A DNA stretch of 57,284 nt from JAYWGN01 sp043778255 (GTDB lineage Bacteria > Bacteroidota > Bacteroidia > Chitinophagales > Chitinophagaceae), in the NCBI GenBank assembly GCA_043778255.1, contig JAYWGN010000067.1, forward strand, positions 1-57,284. The letters run 5' to 3'. This document shows, in pieces, positions 8,901 through 16,952 of the stretch. The position numbers and the translations under genes were made by a program. Under the pieces are notes generated by a model, which made no database searches, was not told where the DNA came from, and saw only the letters and a program-made list of their open reading frames with translations. How positions within the stretch are numbered: the first letter of the stretch is position 1; each line of letters starts with the position of its first letter.

Positions 8901-10286
8901 AGTGCTTACAGGCACTACGACTTCGTTTTGGTTGTTGGTTCTAAATGTTGGGGATATAAATAATGGACTACTGCTTGGGCTACTACTTGTACCATTGTCT
9001 TCATAAATACGTACATCAACTAAAATATTATTGGTATTAAACGACGTTCGAATTTGTGATAAATTTCGAGTACCTGTACCAAATATTTTTGTTGCAAACA
9101 TAGATGTTACAGCATTAAAACCTACCCCACTTGTAGATTTTTTATCGTTGTTATATAATTTTACCACATTTTGGGTAACCGTTTGGTTGGTTTGCAGGCT
9201 GTTGTTCTCCACCCTATCATCTACAGTTGGGTTTACAGAAATGGTAACCGTTTGCAAGCCTTTGGCTGCTGCCACAAATGGGGTAAAGCTAACTACTTGG
9301 CTACCACCTGTTGATAAATTTGCAATTAGTATAGTTTCGGTATAACTGTTAGCACCCGCAACTGTAAGGGTTACGGGTATATTTGTATTGGCTGATGTGC
9401 CTTCATTTTTTATAAGTGCTTGTATATTTTTACCAATAGTTGGTGTTTGTGGTGCAGCATCATCTACATATAATTTGGCCACATTAATATCGTTTGCAAG
9501 CCTTACAAAATACATAAACGATGTGCCGTTTATGGGTGATACTGCTTTTTCTATTAAAAATATTCTACTATTGGTGCTTGCAGGGTCTTCAAAATTTCCG
9601 TAATCAAATTTTATTATTGCATTACTTTTAGTGTAAGAAATAAAATTGCTACTACTTGCTTTTATACCAATAGCACTGCCCCTTGTAACTGAAATATTGC
9701 TACTTTGTAACCATGTGCCATAAGCCATTTCAATATTATTGGTGGTCTCGTACAGCTTTACTTGAAACTCCATATTTTCAAACTGGTGTTGTAGTGTGCT
9801 GCCTAAATTATCGGCATCTCTAAGGTTTTTCCATTGTATAGTTGTTATCCTATTTGGTGCTGTACCTGTTGTAGCAATATGGAATTTTGGTGCCGCTATA
9901 CCTTGCACTAAATCTAAAAAAAGCGGCATTACAATATTTTGAAATGCAGTAGTGGTATTGGTAAAAACATTGGCATAAGAGTTAAATGGGCTTGGTGCAA
10001 TTACAGTACTTGCACCTGGAGCAATATTGCCAAATTTTAAAACACCATCAGCATGTATCATAACTTCTGTAAATACTGAGCCATTAAATGTAAAATTAAA
10101 ACCAATACTTTGTGGAGTGGTACTGTTGCCGTTTTCAGCATTTGTCATGGGTATTGCAGTGCCAGTACTTTCAATATCTGTATATGTGCTGCTGTTTATT
10201 TTTGTATTTGTAAAGCTGTAGTTGCCTTGGGCATTGGCATATTGGCAAATAAACAGTGTGATAAATAGAAGGGATATATATTTCAT
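5919..10286 (-). CDS. Large multidomain secreted protein with CARDB-like and CUB-like regions and T9SS domain
   Basis: 1455 residues from ATG 10286. The signal peptide is MKYISLLFITLFICQYANAQ. In order: an N-terminal beta-rich domain; a CARDB-like region at about 270-380 (VAKLYVDDAAPQTPTIG then VTLTVAGANSYTETI); Ig/adhesion-like segments; a CUB-like domain at about 820-930 (TVCDTSFYDNGG and FGRITIYDGDN); beta-solenoid-like text; a fibronectin-like segment; and a T9SS type A domain beginning SLIIYPNPVVDWLYL. A surface or secreted adhesin or enzyme scaffold is likely, but no catalytic motif was seen. The frame extends to a TTG at 10307, which lies inside the -7 box, so ATG 10286 is chosen. It heads the cluster downstream of the LuxR-type regulator. 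Confidence 0.85.
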   Translation of the reverse strand: MKYISLLFITLFICQYANAQGNYSFTNTKINSSTYTDIESTGTAIPMTNAENGNSTTPQSIGFNFTFNGSVFTEVMIHADGVLKFGNIAPGASTVIAPSPFNSYANVFTNTTTAFQNIVMPLFLDLVQGIAAPKFHIATTGTAPNRITTIQWKNLRDADNLGSTLQHQFENMEFQVKLYETTNNIEMAYGTWLQSSNISVTRGSAIGIKASSSNFISYTKSNAIIKFDYGNFEDPASTNSRIFLIEKAVSPINGTSFMYFVRLANDINVAKLYVDDAAPQTPTIGKNIQALIKNEGTSANTNIPVTLTVAGANSYTETILIANLSTGGSQVVSFTPFVAAAKGLQTVTISVNPTVDDRVENNSLQTNQTVTQNVVKLYNNDKKSTSGVGFNAVTSMFATKIFGTGTRNLSQIRTSFNTNNILVDVRIYEDNGTSSSPSSSPLFISPTFRTNNQNEVVVPVSTGIAVTGDYYIVVAQREASNMALSFFNQYPKLPQKIYTAALDASTWGESPTSFNPLFTVIQETDAVDIGFETITSPRCAYTNNEIVKATIRNFSNQVHNYATNPVTVTGFVKDEVTNTTVPFNFIKNTGTIAAGGRDTVTLLNSYNFTSKGNHIFSAKTICTADAESINDSVQFAIFTKITFSGVPIDSICPNTSVTISIASPYLRSPLNFTSASDGSTFSPTATLTVSPNATTTYYASGVDYRGCTLMDSVVIKVKSLGVPEAPIIATVDSILSYKNDFSIVVTVPALAGHTIIWQSSNTGGVATNGGTTYTFSATSSFGGNVTHKAFYTRLADGCSSVFSNIITTSYATGLLISDAVTTVCDTSFYDNGGFTANHTNNNFTKTYTPTDAGKKLKLTINKFSLAQFGRITIYDGDNVFANRIGRIDNTTAPAVKYEFVSSNPSGNITIEFVAGGIAGGFLGSLTCQTPLQFRSIANGVFTDKNIWESRPISSNTFSPATRFPNKGDDSIWVMHNVNINKSIPLDQLVVEPTGNVEVTGVNTDIALYKTIPDNELTIKGIFKNNTGTFVGRNSTNILLLGTLINNISMETDSVKVFENSTAAIISGNGTIGKLIVNNSQGLLVNGNLKIENNLSLLNGIVKVNAANFLTMVAGFSPIIEGGNANSYIEGILRRQEFSSTNPILFPLGVNGLYRPVTLLANQNSFDNDVEYEAKMVLGAATTRSLPITLAEVNSSYYHNITLTKNPSNFVDATIKINYNTGDGVFDAANLRIAKDNGGSNWLDIGGIGTANNNGNITSNTFTSFSDFILANSTGGLNTLPLTLLSFTGKKINNTVMLQWKTTNEINTLHFEIERSKEGVAFEKIGRVTAANTSSNNNYMFKDATPLLGNNYYRLKQIDIDGRFTYSKIVAITFQSIINSLIIYPNPVVDWLYLQYPITTEMVALQILDNKGAVVKAATLQGVGTQKVLVQALSKGIYWVRLIVGTNLYTQVFVKE

Positions 10287-10304
10287 AATTCTTTTTTTAC
10301 ACTT

Positions 10305-10350
10305 CAAAATTACTTTGTGTAAAAATTTTATATATACCTAATACTAGTGA
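10305..10350 (-). promoter_or_regulatory. Operator-like palindrome plus -7 box for the 5919-10286 gene
   Basis: On the minus strand TCACTAGTATTAGGTA (10350-10335) is followed after exactly 22 nt by TAATTTTG (10312-10305). The -7 box is identical to that of the regulator gene, the spacing is the same and the 16-mer matches 13 of 16 positions, with the promoter-proximal half identical. This points to control by the neighbouring response regulator. Confidence 0.65.
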
Positions 10351-10362
10351 AATATAAAATGG

Positions 10363-10983
10363 CTATTGCTGCATATTTTTATAATAATAAGCTATGGCTT
10401 CGCCAAGAGAAGAAACGTGTAGTTTTTCGTATATGTGCTTGGCATGTGTATTTACGGTATGAAAGCTTAGGAACAATTTATCAGCTACCATTTTATAACT
10501 CTGCCCTTCGGCTAATAGTGTTAATACTTGTTGCTCTCTATCCGATAAAGGATTTTTTTGTTGCTGTGGTTTAAAATAGGCCAACACTTTTAAGGCTATA
10601 CTTGGGTTCATTACTGCACCACCTTCGTACACTTCTTGTATGGCTTGTAATATGCGTTGTGGGCTATCTTTTTTAAGTATATAGCCACTAGCACCGTTTT
10701 TAATACATTCAAATATTTTATCGCTATCGTCAAATACTGTTTGCATCAGCACTTTTATGTGAGGATGGTTTTCTTTAATTTTTTTTAATCCTTCTATACC
10801 ATTTACCATAGGCATATTAATATCCATAAGCACCACATCGGGAAAATAAGTTTCCATATCGGTTAATGCGGTAGCACAATTTTCTGCCTCACCTGCAAAC
10901 TGAAGTTCGGGGCTGAGGTCTAGCAGGGCTTTCAGGCTGTCTCTCCTTGCTAAGTTATCGTCGTATATAAATACTTTTATCAA
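10363..10983 (-). CDS. NarL/LuxR-family response regulator
   Basis: 206 residues. The receiver domain (1-120) has phospho-acceptor D54 in VVLMDINMP, acidic D8/D9, T82 and K104. A LuxR-type helix-turn-helix spans about 145-200 (LSDREQQVLTLLAEG, then the recognition helix SFHTVNTHAKHIYEKL). The start codon is TTG at 10983: no in-frame ATG gives the canonical N-terminus, and the -7 box lies only 4 nt upstream. The partner kinase ends 56 bp upstream on the same strand. A perfect 16-bp palindrome precedes the gene, suggesting autoregulation, and similar sites precede two downstream secreted-protein genes. Confidence 0.9.
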   Translation of the reverse strand: MIKVFIYDDNLARRDSLKALLDLSPELQFAGEAENCATALTDMETYFPDVVLMDINMPMVNGIEGLKKIKENHPHIKVLMQTVFDDSDKIFECIKNGASGYILKKDSPQRILQAIQEVYEGGAVMNPSIALKVLAYFKPQQQKNPLSDREQQVLTLLAEGQSYKMVADKLFLSFHTVNTHAKHIYEKLHVSSLGEAIAYYYKNMQQ

Positions 10984-10987
10984 TACC

Positions 10988-11033
10988 CAAAATTAGTTTT
11001 TATTGCTTTAATGGCAGTACCTAATATTAGGTA
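10988..11033 (-). promoter_or_regulatory. Perfect 16-bp palindrome plus -7 box for the response regulator gene
   Basis: TACCTAATATTAGGTA (11018-11033) is a perfect palindrome in the 56-bp kinase-regulator gap. After 22 nt comes TAATTTTG (10995-10988), then 4 nt and the TTG start. The palindrome covers the -33 region, the usual place for an activator that replaces a weak -33 element. Confidence 0.65.
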
Positions 11034-11039
11034 TATGGC

Positions 11040-12839
11040 TTACAAAGCAGTAATGGGAATAGATGCCGAAATGGTAGTACCTAGGCTTGGTGCTGATACA
11101 TAATTAATAGTGCCTTGCAATTCTTTAACCCTGTACTCCATATTTTTTAATCCATTACCATTGGTGGCTGTCGCTATATTAAAACCAATGCCATTGTCGG
11201 TAATAGCTAGCACTACTGCAGTATCCGTTACAAGTATGCTTAAGTTAGCTTGGGTTGCTTGGCTATATTTTGCAATATTATTCATGGCTTCTTTTGTTAT
11301 TAGCAAAATGTTTTTACGGGCTTGTACATTTTGCAATAGCTTATCTATATTATCATCTATAGTGTAGGTAATGTTTATATTTTTATCGCCTAATAATTCT
11401 GCCCCATAGTTTTTTACTTTAGCTTCCAATGTAGTTGTACCATCGGCACTGGTTTTCATACTCCACACTATATCATTCATATTTTCCATAAGCAACTTAC
11501 TTTGTACAGCAATTTTGTTAACCATCTCTATGGCTTTTGGGGTATTGGTGACCATATTTTTTTCGGCTATGGAACTATATATTTGTAGGCTACTAAGTGA
11601 GGCTCCTATATCGTCATGCAAATCTTGACTTATTTTTTGCCTCAATGTGCCAGCAGCAATTTTTTGATTTAGTAAATATCTATATAGTATAAAACCAAGC
11701 CCACAAAGTACAAATGCTATTAATACAATTATAAGCCGAGTATTGGCTAATTTTTGTTTTTGTCTTGCCTCGTTTACTTCTAACGATAATAATCTTTTTT
11801 CGTTTTCAACACCTGCTTTCAATATTGTTTTTAGCTGTGTATTGTTATTTTTCAAATTTTCCGCTTCTAGTTTCGATTTTAGTTCTAAAGCTTTAACTAA
11901 TGCAATATTGTCATTTTTATTTTTATAAATTTCAATAGCATTACCAATAAATTGTAACGAGTAGTACCTATTAATATTAGGATGATTACCTAATAATTGA
12001 AACCCTTCGTTTAATTTATTTGTTGATTGCGAATAATTACCCATTGCATTATAAGCCTTTGCAGTAGCACCATAGCACAACAACTCCACATCCATATCTT
12101 TAGATTTGATGGCAGCTACTTTACATTTTTCAAAATGGTATAAGGCACTATCATATTTTTGCAAAGCTAAAAAAATATCACCTACACTCTCATGCCCTAC
12201 TGCAATGCCTCTACCATCATTTATATCAGAGGCTTTTTGTAATGATATTTTGCTTTTGTATAAAGCACTATCAAACTGCCCTATTTTATAGTATGCTTCG
12301 CTCATATTGCCATACAAATGGTGTGGCTTGGTAAGGCTTAAATATTGAGTTGGGTAAGGTGGTTGCCTAGTATAGCGTAATCCATTTTTATAAAATGGAA
12401 TAGCTTTTTTACAACTATCTATATTCATATAAAATAAGCCCAAAAAATTATAGCTATCTGCTAACAGTAAACTATCGTTTAAATCTTGCGCCATTTGCAA
12501 CCCTCTATAACTTTCTTGCAAACCAAGTTGTTGCAAATCGTTGTAATAGTAAACTTCCGCTTGCCTTGTAATTAAAAAATAATTAAACAGCAATGCTTTT
12601 TTTGCTGGTAATATTTCATATATTTTGTTAAGCCATATTTGTGCTGAGTCGTACTGTTCCACATTCATATATTCATCGGCTATAAAAAAAGCGGTACGTA
12701 TATATGCATCTTCTTTTATTGATTTATTAAAAATATTTTTTGCCGAATCAATTGCAGTTGTTTGTGCAATAGGGTTTATGCAACATGTACATAGTAGTAT
12801 CAAAAAAAAGCCAATTTTTTTATGTAAATAAGAATTCAT
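11040..12839 (-). CDS. TPR sensor histidine kinase (HisKA_3 type)
   Basis: 599 residues from ATG 12839. The signal sequence is MNSYLHKKIGFFLILLCTCC. TPR-like helices span about 45-330 (for example GDIFLALQKYDSALYHFEKC), then a coiled coil, a transmembrane helix at 369-388, the phospho-acceptor H408 in DLHDDIGASLSSLQ, and a HATPase domain (NNIAKYSQAT, TDNGIGFN, GNGLKNMEYRVKEL). This is the standard periplasmic-TPR kinase partner of NarL-type regulators. The frame reaches a TTG at 12881, but a -7 box at 12868-12861 lies inside that extension and it has no signal peptide, so 12839 is preferred. The regulator gene follows after 56 bp. Confidence 0.9.
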   Translation of the reverse strand: MNSYLHKKIGFFLILLCTCCINPIAQTTAIDSAKNIFNKSIKEDAYIRTAFFIADEYMNVEQYDSAQIWLNKIYEILPAKKALLFNYFLITRQAEVYYYNDLQQLGLQESYRGLQMAQDLNDSLLLADSYNFLGLFYMNIDSCKKAIPFYKNGLRYTRQPPYPTQYLSLTKPHHLYGNMSEAYYKIGQFDSALYKSKISLQKASDINDGRGIAVGHESVGDIFLALQKYDSALYHFEKCKVAAIKSKDMDVELLCYGATAKAYNAMGNYSQSTNKLNEGFQLLGNHPNINRYYSLQFIGNAIEIYKNKNDNIALVKALELKSKLEAENLKNNNTQLKTILKAGVENEKRLLSLEVNEARQKQKLANTRLIIVLIAFVLCGLGFILYRYLLNQKIAAGTLRQKISQDLHDDIGASLSSLQIYSSIAEKNMVTNTPKAIEMVNKIAVQSKLLMENMNDIVWSMKTSADGTTTLEAKVKNYGAELLGDKNINITYTIDDNIDKLLQNVQARKNILLITKEAMNNIAKYSQATQANLSILVTDTAVVLAITDNGIGFNIATATNGNGLKNMEYRVKELQGTINYVSAPSLGTTISASIPITAL

Positions 12840-12860
12840 TAGTAAGGCAGATGGTAACAA

Positions 12861-12868
12861 CAAAGCTA
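12861..12868 (-). promoter_or_regulatory. -7 box for the TPR kinase gene
   Basis: TAGCTTTG on the minus strand matches TANNTTTG and lies 21 nt before ATG 12839. No copy of the 16-bp palindrome is found at the matching distance, so the kinase gene seems to be outside the regulator's circuit. Confidence 0.5.
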
Positions 12869-12992
12869 CATAGTAATACAATTGGGTATTAAATATTTTT
12901 TTTGTGTATGGAAAAATTAAAATTAGTTATCTTAAAAATGGGTTGATTTATACCAATAACTACCACATCAATATATTTACTCTAATACTTTG

Positions 12993-13019
12993 TAACTTTG
13001 TGTATAACATAAATGTTAT
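12993..13019 (+). promoter_or_regulatory. ruvC -7 box and adjoining inverted repeat
   Basis: TAACTTTG (12993-13000) matches the -7 consensus. It is followed at 13004-13019 by ATAACATAAATGTTAT, a perfect 7-bp inverted repeat with a 2-nt spacer, placed at the expected transcript start. It could be an operator or a 5' hairpin. Confidence 0.5.
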
Positions 13020-13024
13020 GATAA

Positions 13025-13624
13025 ATGGTGCTACCCAAAAGTAAAATTATATTAGGCATTGACCCTGGCTCCATTATAATGGGTTATGGTGTTATAAAGT
13101 GTACAGGCAATACAGTAGAGTTGGTAGATATGGATGTGCTAAAGCCAGGAGCACAAAAAGATATATACAAACGACTATACCTTATATACAATACCGTAAG
13201 TGGTATTATAAAAAAATACAAGCCTACGGAGTTTGCCATTGAAGCCCCATTTTTTGGAAAAAATGTACAGAGTATGCTTAAGCTTGGCAGAGCACAAGGG
13301 GTAGCTATAGCAGCTGCAATGCAAGCTGGGCTTGAGGTTACAGAGTATAGCCCCAAAAAAGTAAAACAAGCAGTTACCGGTAATGGTAATGCTAATAAGG
13401 AGCAAGTATGGAGTATGCTACAATCCATACTGCATATAAAAGATAAACCAAAATACTACGATGCTACCGATGCTTTAGGTGTGGCAATATGCCATTATTT
13501 CAACAACAAAAACCTTATAGAAGCTAATACAATAACCCCAACACGAAAAACCTCAGCTACTACCAAAAAAGTAAGTTGGGAAAGCTTTGCAACACAAAAC
13601 CCAAACCGTATAAACAAAAAATAA
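13025..13624 (+). CDS. ruvC: Crossover junction endodeoxyribonuclease RuvC
   Basis: Resolves Holliday junctions together with RuvAB. The acidic active-site residues are all visible: D13 in GIDPGS, E73 in AIEAPFFG, and D146 and D149 in YYDATDALGVA, with the spacing of E. coli RuvC (D7, E66, D138, D141). 199 residues; the last 30 or so are a basic, Thr/Lys-rich tail beyond the catalytic core. ATG 13025 lies 24 nt after a clear -7 box. A DCC-family gene follows after 10 bp. Confidence 0.95.
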   Translation: MVLPKSKIILGIDPGSIIMGYGVIKCTGNTVELVDMDVLKPGAQKDIYKRLYLIYNTVSGIIKKYKPTEFAIEAPFFGKNVQSMLKLGRAQGVAIAAAMQAGLEVTEYSPKKVKQAVTGNGNANKEQVWSMLQSILHIKDKPKYYDATDALGVAICHYFNNKNLIEANTITPTRKTSATTKKVSWESFATQNPNRINKK

Positions 13625-13634
13625 CCTACAAATT

Positions 13635-14033
13635 ATGAATCCCAATAGCCTTATATTATTTGATGGTGTATGTAACTTTTGTAACTACTGGGTTAACTTT
13701 GCTATAAAGTATAACCCCAAAAAAGATTTGTTTTTTTCACCTTTACAAAGTGATTATGCACAGCAACAATTAGTGGCACACCATGTAGGTATTAGCAATT
13801 TAAGTTCTGTTGTATTTATACATAATAATAAGGTATATACCCAATCGTCGGCTGCATTGGCTATATGTAAGCATTTGCAATACCCTTACCGAGCTTTTTA
13901 TATATTTATTGTAATACCAAAGTTTATACGAGATTTTGTGTATAATATAATTGCCAAAAACCGCTACCGTTGGTTTGGCAAAGCCAATAGTTGTATAATG
14001 CCTACTGCAGAATTAAAGCAACGATTTTTGTAA
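13635..14033 (+). CDS. DCC-family thiol-disulfide oxidoreductase-like protein (DUF393)
   Basis: 132 residues. The family signature DGVCNFC is at residues 10-16 after ILF, with the later hydrophobic segments and RYRWFGK typical of the DUF393/YuxK family. The family is annotated as a putative thiol-disulfide oxidoreductase from the CxxC pair; its biochemical role is poorly known. It follows ruvC by 10 bp and is likely on the same transcript. Confidence 0.85.
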   Translation: MNPNSLILFDGVCNFCNYWVNFAIKYNPKKDLFFSPLQSDYAQQQLVAHHVGISNLSSVVFIHNNKVYTQSSAALAICKHLQYPYRAFYIFIVIPKFIRDFVYNIIAKNRYRWFGKANSCIMPTAELKQRFL

Positions 14034-14106
14034 AATGATTAACAAATAATAGCTGAGTACATTATGGAAATAGGTATAATTTACATCTACCTATATTAAT
14101 AAAGCT

Positions 14107-14736
14107 ATGAAATATTTATTATTACTACTACTTACAGTTGGGCTTGGTGTAAGTATTGGTGCACACTATTACAACAACAACATTTCACCAAAGGTGGCCA
14201 TTAATATACCAGTTGCAAAGCCACCAATTATACTGCTTAAAAAAACAGTAGCTAACTTAAAAAAATATGCGGCTGCTCATGGTTATAATACTCAGTATGT
14301 ATTTGTAATAAATATGGCAGTATCAAGTGGCAGCAAACGATTTTACATTATTAATTGCACTAACGACAGTATTGAAAACAGTGGCCTAGTAGCACATGGT
14401 AGTGGTAGCGAAACTAAAGGTGGTACTCTTACATTTAACAATACAATTAACAGCCATGCAAGTAGCATTGGCAAGTACAAAATTGGCAATAGCTACCAAG
14501 GTACATTTGGCTTAGCTTATAAGTTATACGGGCTAGATGCTACTAATAGTAAGGCTTTAGAGAGGTTTGTGGTATTGCATAGCCACAGCTGTGTGCCTAA
14601 TTATGAAGTACACCCACAGCCTATATGTGTAAGCTGGGGTTGCCCTACTGTTAACCCAATTTTTTTGCAAGTATTGCAAGGTTATATAAGCAAAGCTACC
14701 AAACCAATACTACTCGATATTGAATGTATACAATAA
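14107..14736 (+). CDS. Murein L,D-transpeptidase catalytic-domain protein (YkuD_2 type)
   Basis: 209 residues with an N-terminal hydrophobic signal or anchor (residues 2-19), so the protein acts in the periplasm. The catalytic region has FVVLHSHSCVPNY and SWGCPTV with probable nucleophile C179 and histidines H158/H160, the pattern of the L,D-transpeptidase-like family seen in Bacteroidota. Such enzymes form or edit 3-3 peptidoglycan cross-links or attach proteins to them; the exact substrate here is unknown. Convergent with the LytTR regulator gene (12 bp between stops). Confidence 0.8.
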   Translation: MKYLLLLLLTVGLGVSIGAHYYNNNISPKVAINIPVAKPPIILLKKTVANLKKYAAAHGYNTQYVFVINMAVSSGSKRFYIINCTNDSIENSGLVAHGSGSETKGGTLTFNNTINSHASSIGKYKIGNSYQGTFGLAYKLYGLDATNSKALERFVVLHSHSCVPNYEVHPQPICVSWGCPTVNPIFLQVLQGYISKATKPILLDIECIQ

Positions 14737-14748
14737 AAACAACAATAC

Positions 14749-15474
14749 TTATAGGCTCATCATTTCTTTAAACTTTACCGTTTGTCGGCGGCTTACTTCT
14801 ATTTTATCGCCACCTTTAAGGTCTATTATTAAGCCCCCGTTAAAGTAAGGTTCTACCTTATCAATACTGTTGAGGTTTATTATGTGTTTACGGTTGGCTC
14901 TAAAAAAAGTTTTAGGGTCAAGCCTTTCTTCTAATGCATTTAATGACTTTAATATAAGCGGTTTGTTAGTACCAAAAAAAACTCTAGCATAGTTGCCTAC
15001 ACTTTCAAATAATCGAATTTCGCCTAGCTTTACAAACCAACATTTTTCACCATCTTTTACAAATACTTGATCTTTATCGGTTAGCAAAGTTCGGGTGGTA
15101 CTCAGCTGTTCTTCTTTTTCTTCGGCTACTTTTAATTTGTGTATAGCTTCGGCTAATCGTAGTGGTTCTATGGGTTTCAACAAATAGTCCAAAGCATTTA
15201 CCTGAAAGGCTTTAAGGGCATACTCATCATAAGCTGTGGTAAATATTACATGGGGTGCTTTATCTAATTCTTCTAACAAATCAAAGCCTGTTTTGCCGGG
15301 CATTTGTATATCCAAAAATACGAGGTCGGGGTTATGTTCTTCAATTTTATCAATAGCTTCATTTACATTACTTGCTTCGGCTATTACCTCTATTTCGGGG
15401 TGTTGCTTTAGTAGCTTATTAAGTTCGGTACGGGCTAGCCTTTCATCGTCCACTATTATTGCTTTAAGTGTCAT
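14749..15474 (-). CDS. LytTR-family response regulator
   Basis: 241 residues. The receiver domain has D9/D10, phospho-acceptor D55 in LVFLDIQMPG, T80 and K100. The C-terminal LytTR DNA-binding domain (about 135-241) includes FESVGNYARVFFG and FFRANRKHIINLNSIDKVEP. Partner of the LytS-type kinase 11 bp upstream, so the two form one operon. Confidence 0.92.
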   Translation of the reverse strand: MTLKAIIVDDERLARTELNKLLKQHPEIEVIAEASNVNEAIDKIEEHNPDLVFLDIQMPGKTGFDLLEELDKAPHVIFTTAYDEYALKAFQVNALDYLLKPIEPLRLAEAIHKLKVAEEKEEQLSTTRTLLTDKDQVFVKDGEKCWFVKLGEIRLFESVGNYARVFFGTNKPLILKSLNALEERLDPKTFFRANRKHIINLNSIDKVEPYFNGGLIIDLKGGDKIEVSRRQTVKFKEMMSL

Positions 15475-15485
15475 TGTCGTGTTAT

Positions 15486-16751
15486 TTATATATTTATTTT
15501 TATAGGTAGGTTTACAGTTACTTGTACTGTGTTAGGTGTGGCTTGTAATATAGTAAAGTTGGCATTTTTGCCAAATAATAATTTTAGCCTATCTTCTGTA
15601 CTTTTAAGCCCAAAGCCATCACTATCAACCGAGGGTATTAAGGTACCAGTATTTATTATTTTTAGCTGGTAATGGTCCATTACAAAGTCGCTATAAATGG
15701 CTATTGTACCGCCATTTATTTGTTTGCTTATGCCATGCTTAATGGCATTTTCTACCAATATTTGTACCATCATTGGTGGTACTAACTGGTCCAAGGTATC
15801 TTCATCAATATGTAGGCTTACTTGTAGCCTATCTTCAAATCTTATTTTTTCGAGGGCTAGGTAATCTTCTACTATTTTAAGTTCTTTTTCGAGGGTAACC
15901 GTTTCGTTTTTTTCGGCTTGCATACTACTACGAAGTAGGTTGCTTAACTCGGTTATAGCACCTCTTGCCCTTTCGGGGTTTTCATCAACCAATGCCCTTA
16001 TACTATTGAGGCTGTTAAATATAAAGTGGGGGTTTATATGAGCTTTTATAGTTTTAAGTTCCAGTTCTTTAACGGTAGTTTCTAAGCGTATTTGTGCCAT
16101 TTGGTCGGTACGGCTACGGCCCACATAGTGCCATACTATGTATATCAAAAACCACAAAGCTGTTAATAGTATAGTGAATAAAATTGTGGTTAATTGACTA
16201 CGGTTGGGTATTACCCATTTGCCTTTATCGTTGCGGTATAGGCCTGTTGTTTTTTTTATTTCATTGTTAATAGCTACTATTTGTTTGTTAGTAGTATCCT
16301 TATAATTGTTAATGGTAATACCGGCTTCTTTTTCTTTATTTTCAGCACCCTGTATTCGTATATGATTGCGATATTCATCTAAGGATACATTAAATTTTTG
16401 TTCAAAAAAATCGCTACCAAAGTGTAAGGCAATGCCACTAGTAAAGGCAACAATAATAAATACAGAGAACAGTTTATTAATAGGCAAATCCAACCATTTA
16501 ATCTTTTTTAGGCATAGCCTAAATATATGTGTAATGGCAATAGCACAAATAAATGTAATAGCCGAAGCTACCAAAAATTTGTACTGAGCATTTTGTATTT
16601 GTAATAGGGTTTGCTTTTCGTTAGTAGGGTTGGTAAAAAGCCGATCAAAAAACTCCTTATATACTACCAAATTGGAGTATACACCAAATGCAAACCACAA
16701 GCCCCAGCCTACAATTTGGAAAGTCCAGTAACGCCAGTTAATATACTTCAT
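15486..16751 (-). CDS. LytS-type sensor histidine kinase (His_kinase family)
   Basis: 421 residues. Four hydrophobic segments lie at about 8-28, 59-78, 93-110 and 188-207, with a loop between the third and fourth. The phospho-acceptor H242 is in KAHINPHFIFNSLNSIRAL, followed by a HATPase domain (LVENAIKHGI and GFGLKSTEDRLKLLFG). The start ATG 16751 is preceded by a -7-like TAACTTTA (16763-16756). It drives the LytTR regulator in the same operon; the signal is unknown. Confidence 0.9.
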   Translation of the reverse strand: MKYINWRYWTFQIVGWGLWFAFGVYSNLVVYKEFFDRLFTNPTNEKQTLLQIQNAQYKFLVASAITFICAIAITHIFRLCLKKIKWLDLPINKLFSVFIIVAFTSGIALHFGSDFFEQKFNVSLDEYRNHIRIQGAENKEKEAGITINNYKDTTNKQIVAINNEIKKTTGLYRNDKGKWVIPNRSQLTTILFTILLTALWFLIYIVWHYVGRSRTDQMAQIRLETTVKELELKTIKAHINPHFIFNSLNSIRALVDENPERARGAITELSNLLRSSMQAEKNETVTLEKELKIVEDYLALEKIRFEDRLQVSLHIDEDTLDQLVPPMMVQILVENAIKHGISKQINGGTIAIYSDFVMDHYQLKIINTGTLIPSVDSDGFGLKSTEDRLKLLFGKNANFTILQATPNTVQVTVNLPIKINI

Positions 16752-16952
16752 ACTATAAAGTTATTGTTATATTAGTGTTGGCACACTAAAATAGGTATTA
16801 GTGGCAAAATGCTTATGCTAGGCGGTTTGTATTAGGGTTGTATATAGTGATTAAAATAAAAAATTTGTAGATGTATTAAATAGTATGTATTTCATTACAA
16901 GAAATTTTTTTATAGTAAAACTTGTGAAAAGAATATTATTTGCAAAGCAACA

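Noticed and set aside
10286..10307. TTG start for the 1455-residue T9SS gene
   Set aside because: The TTG is part of the TAATTTTG box, and the ATG at 10286 begins a clean signal peptide.
16782..16797. TACCTA half-site upstream of the LytS kinase gene
   Set aside because: It has only one good half, and the distance to the -7-like box is 18 nt rather than 22-23, so it was not counted as a site of the LuxR-type regulator.
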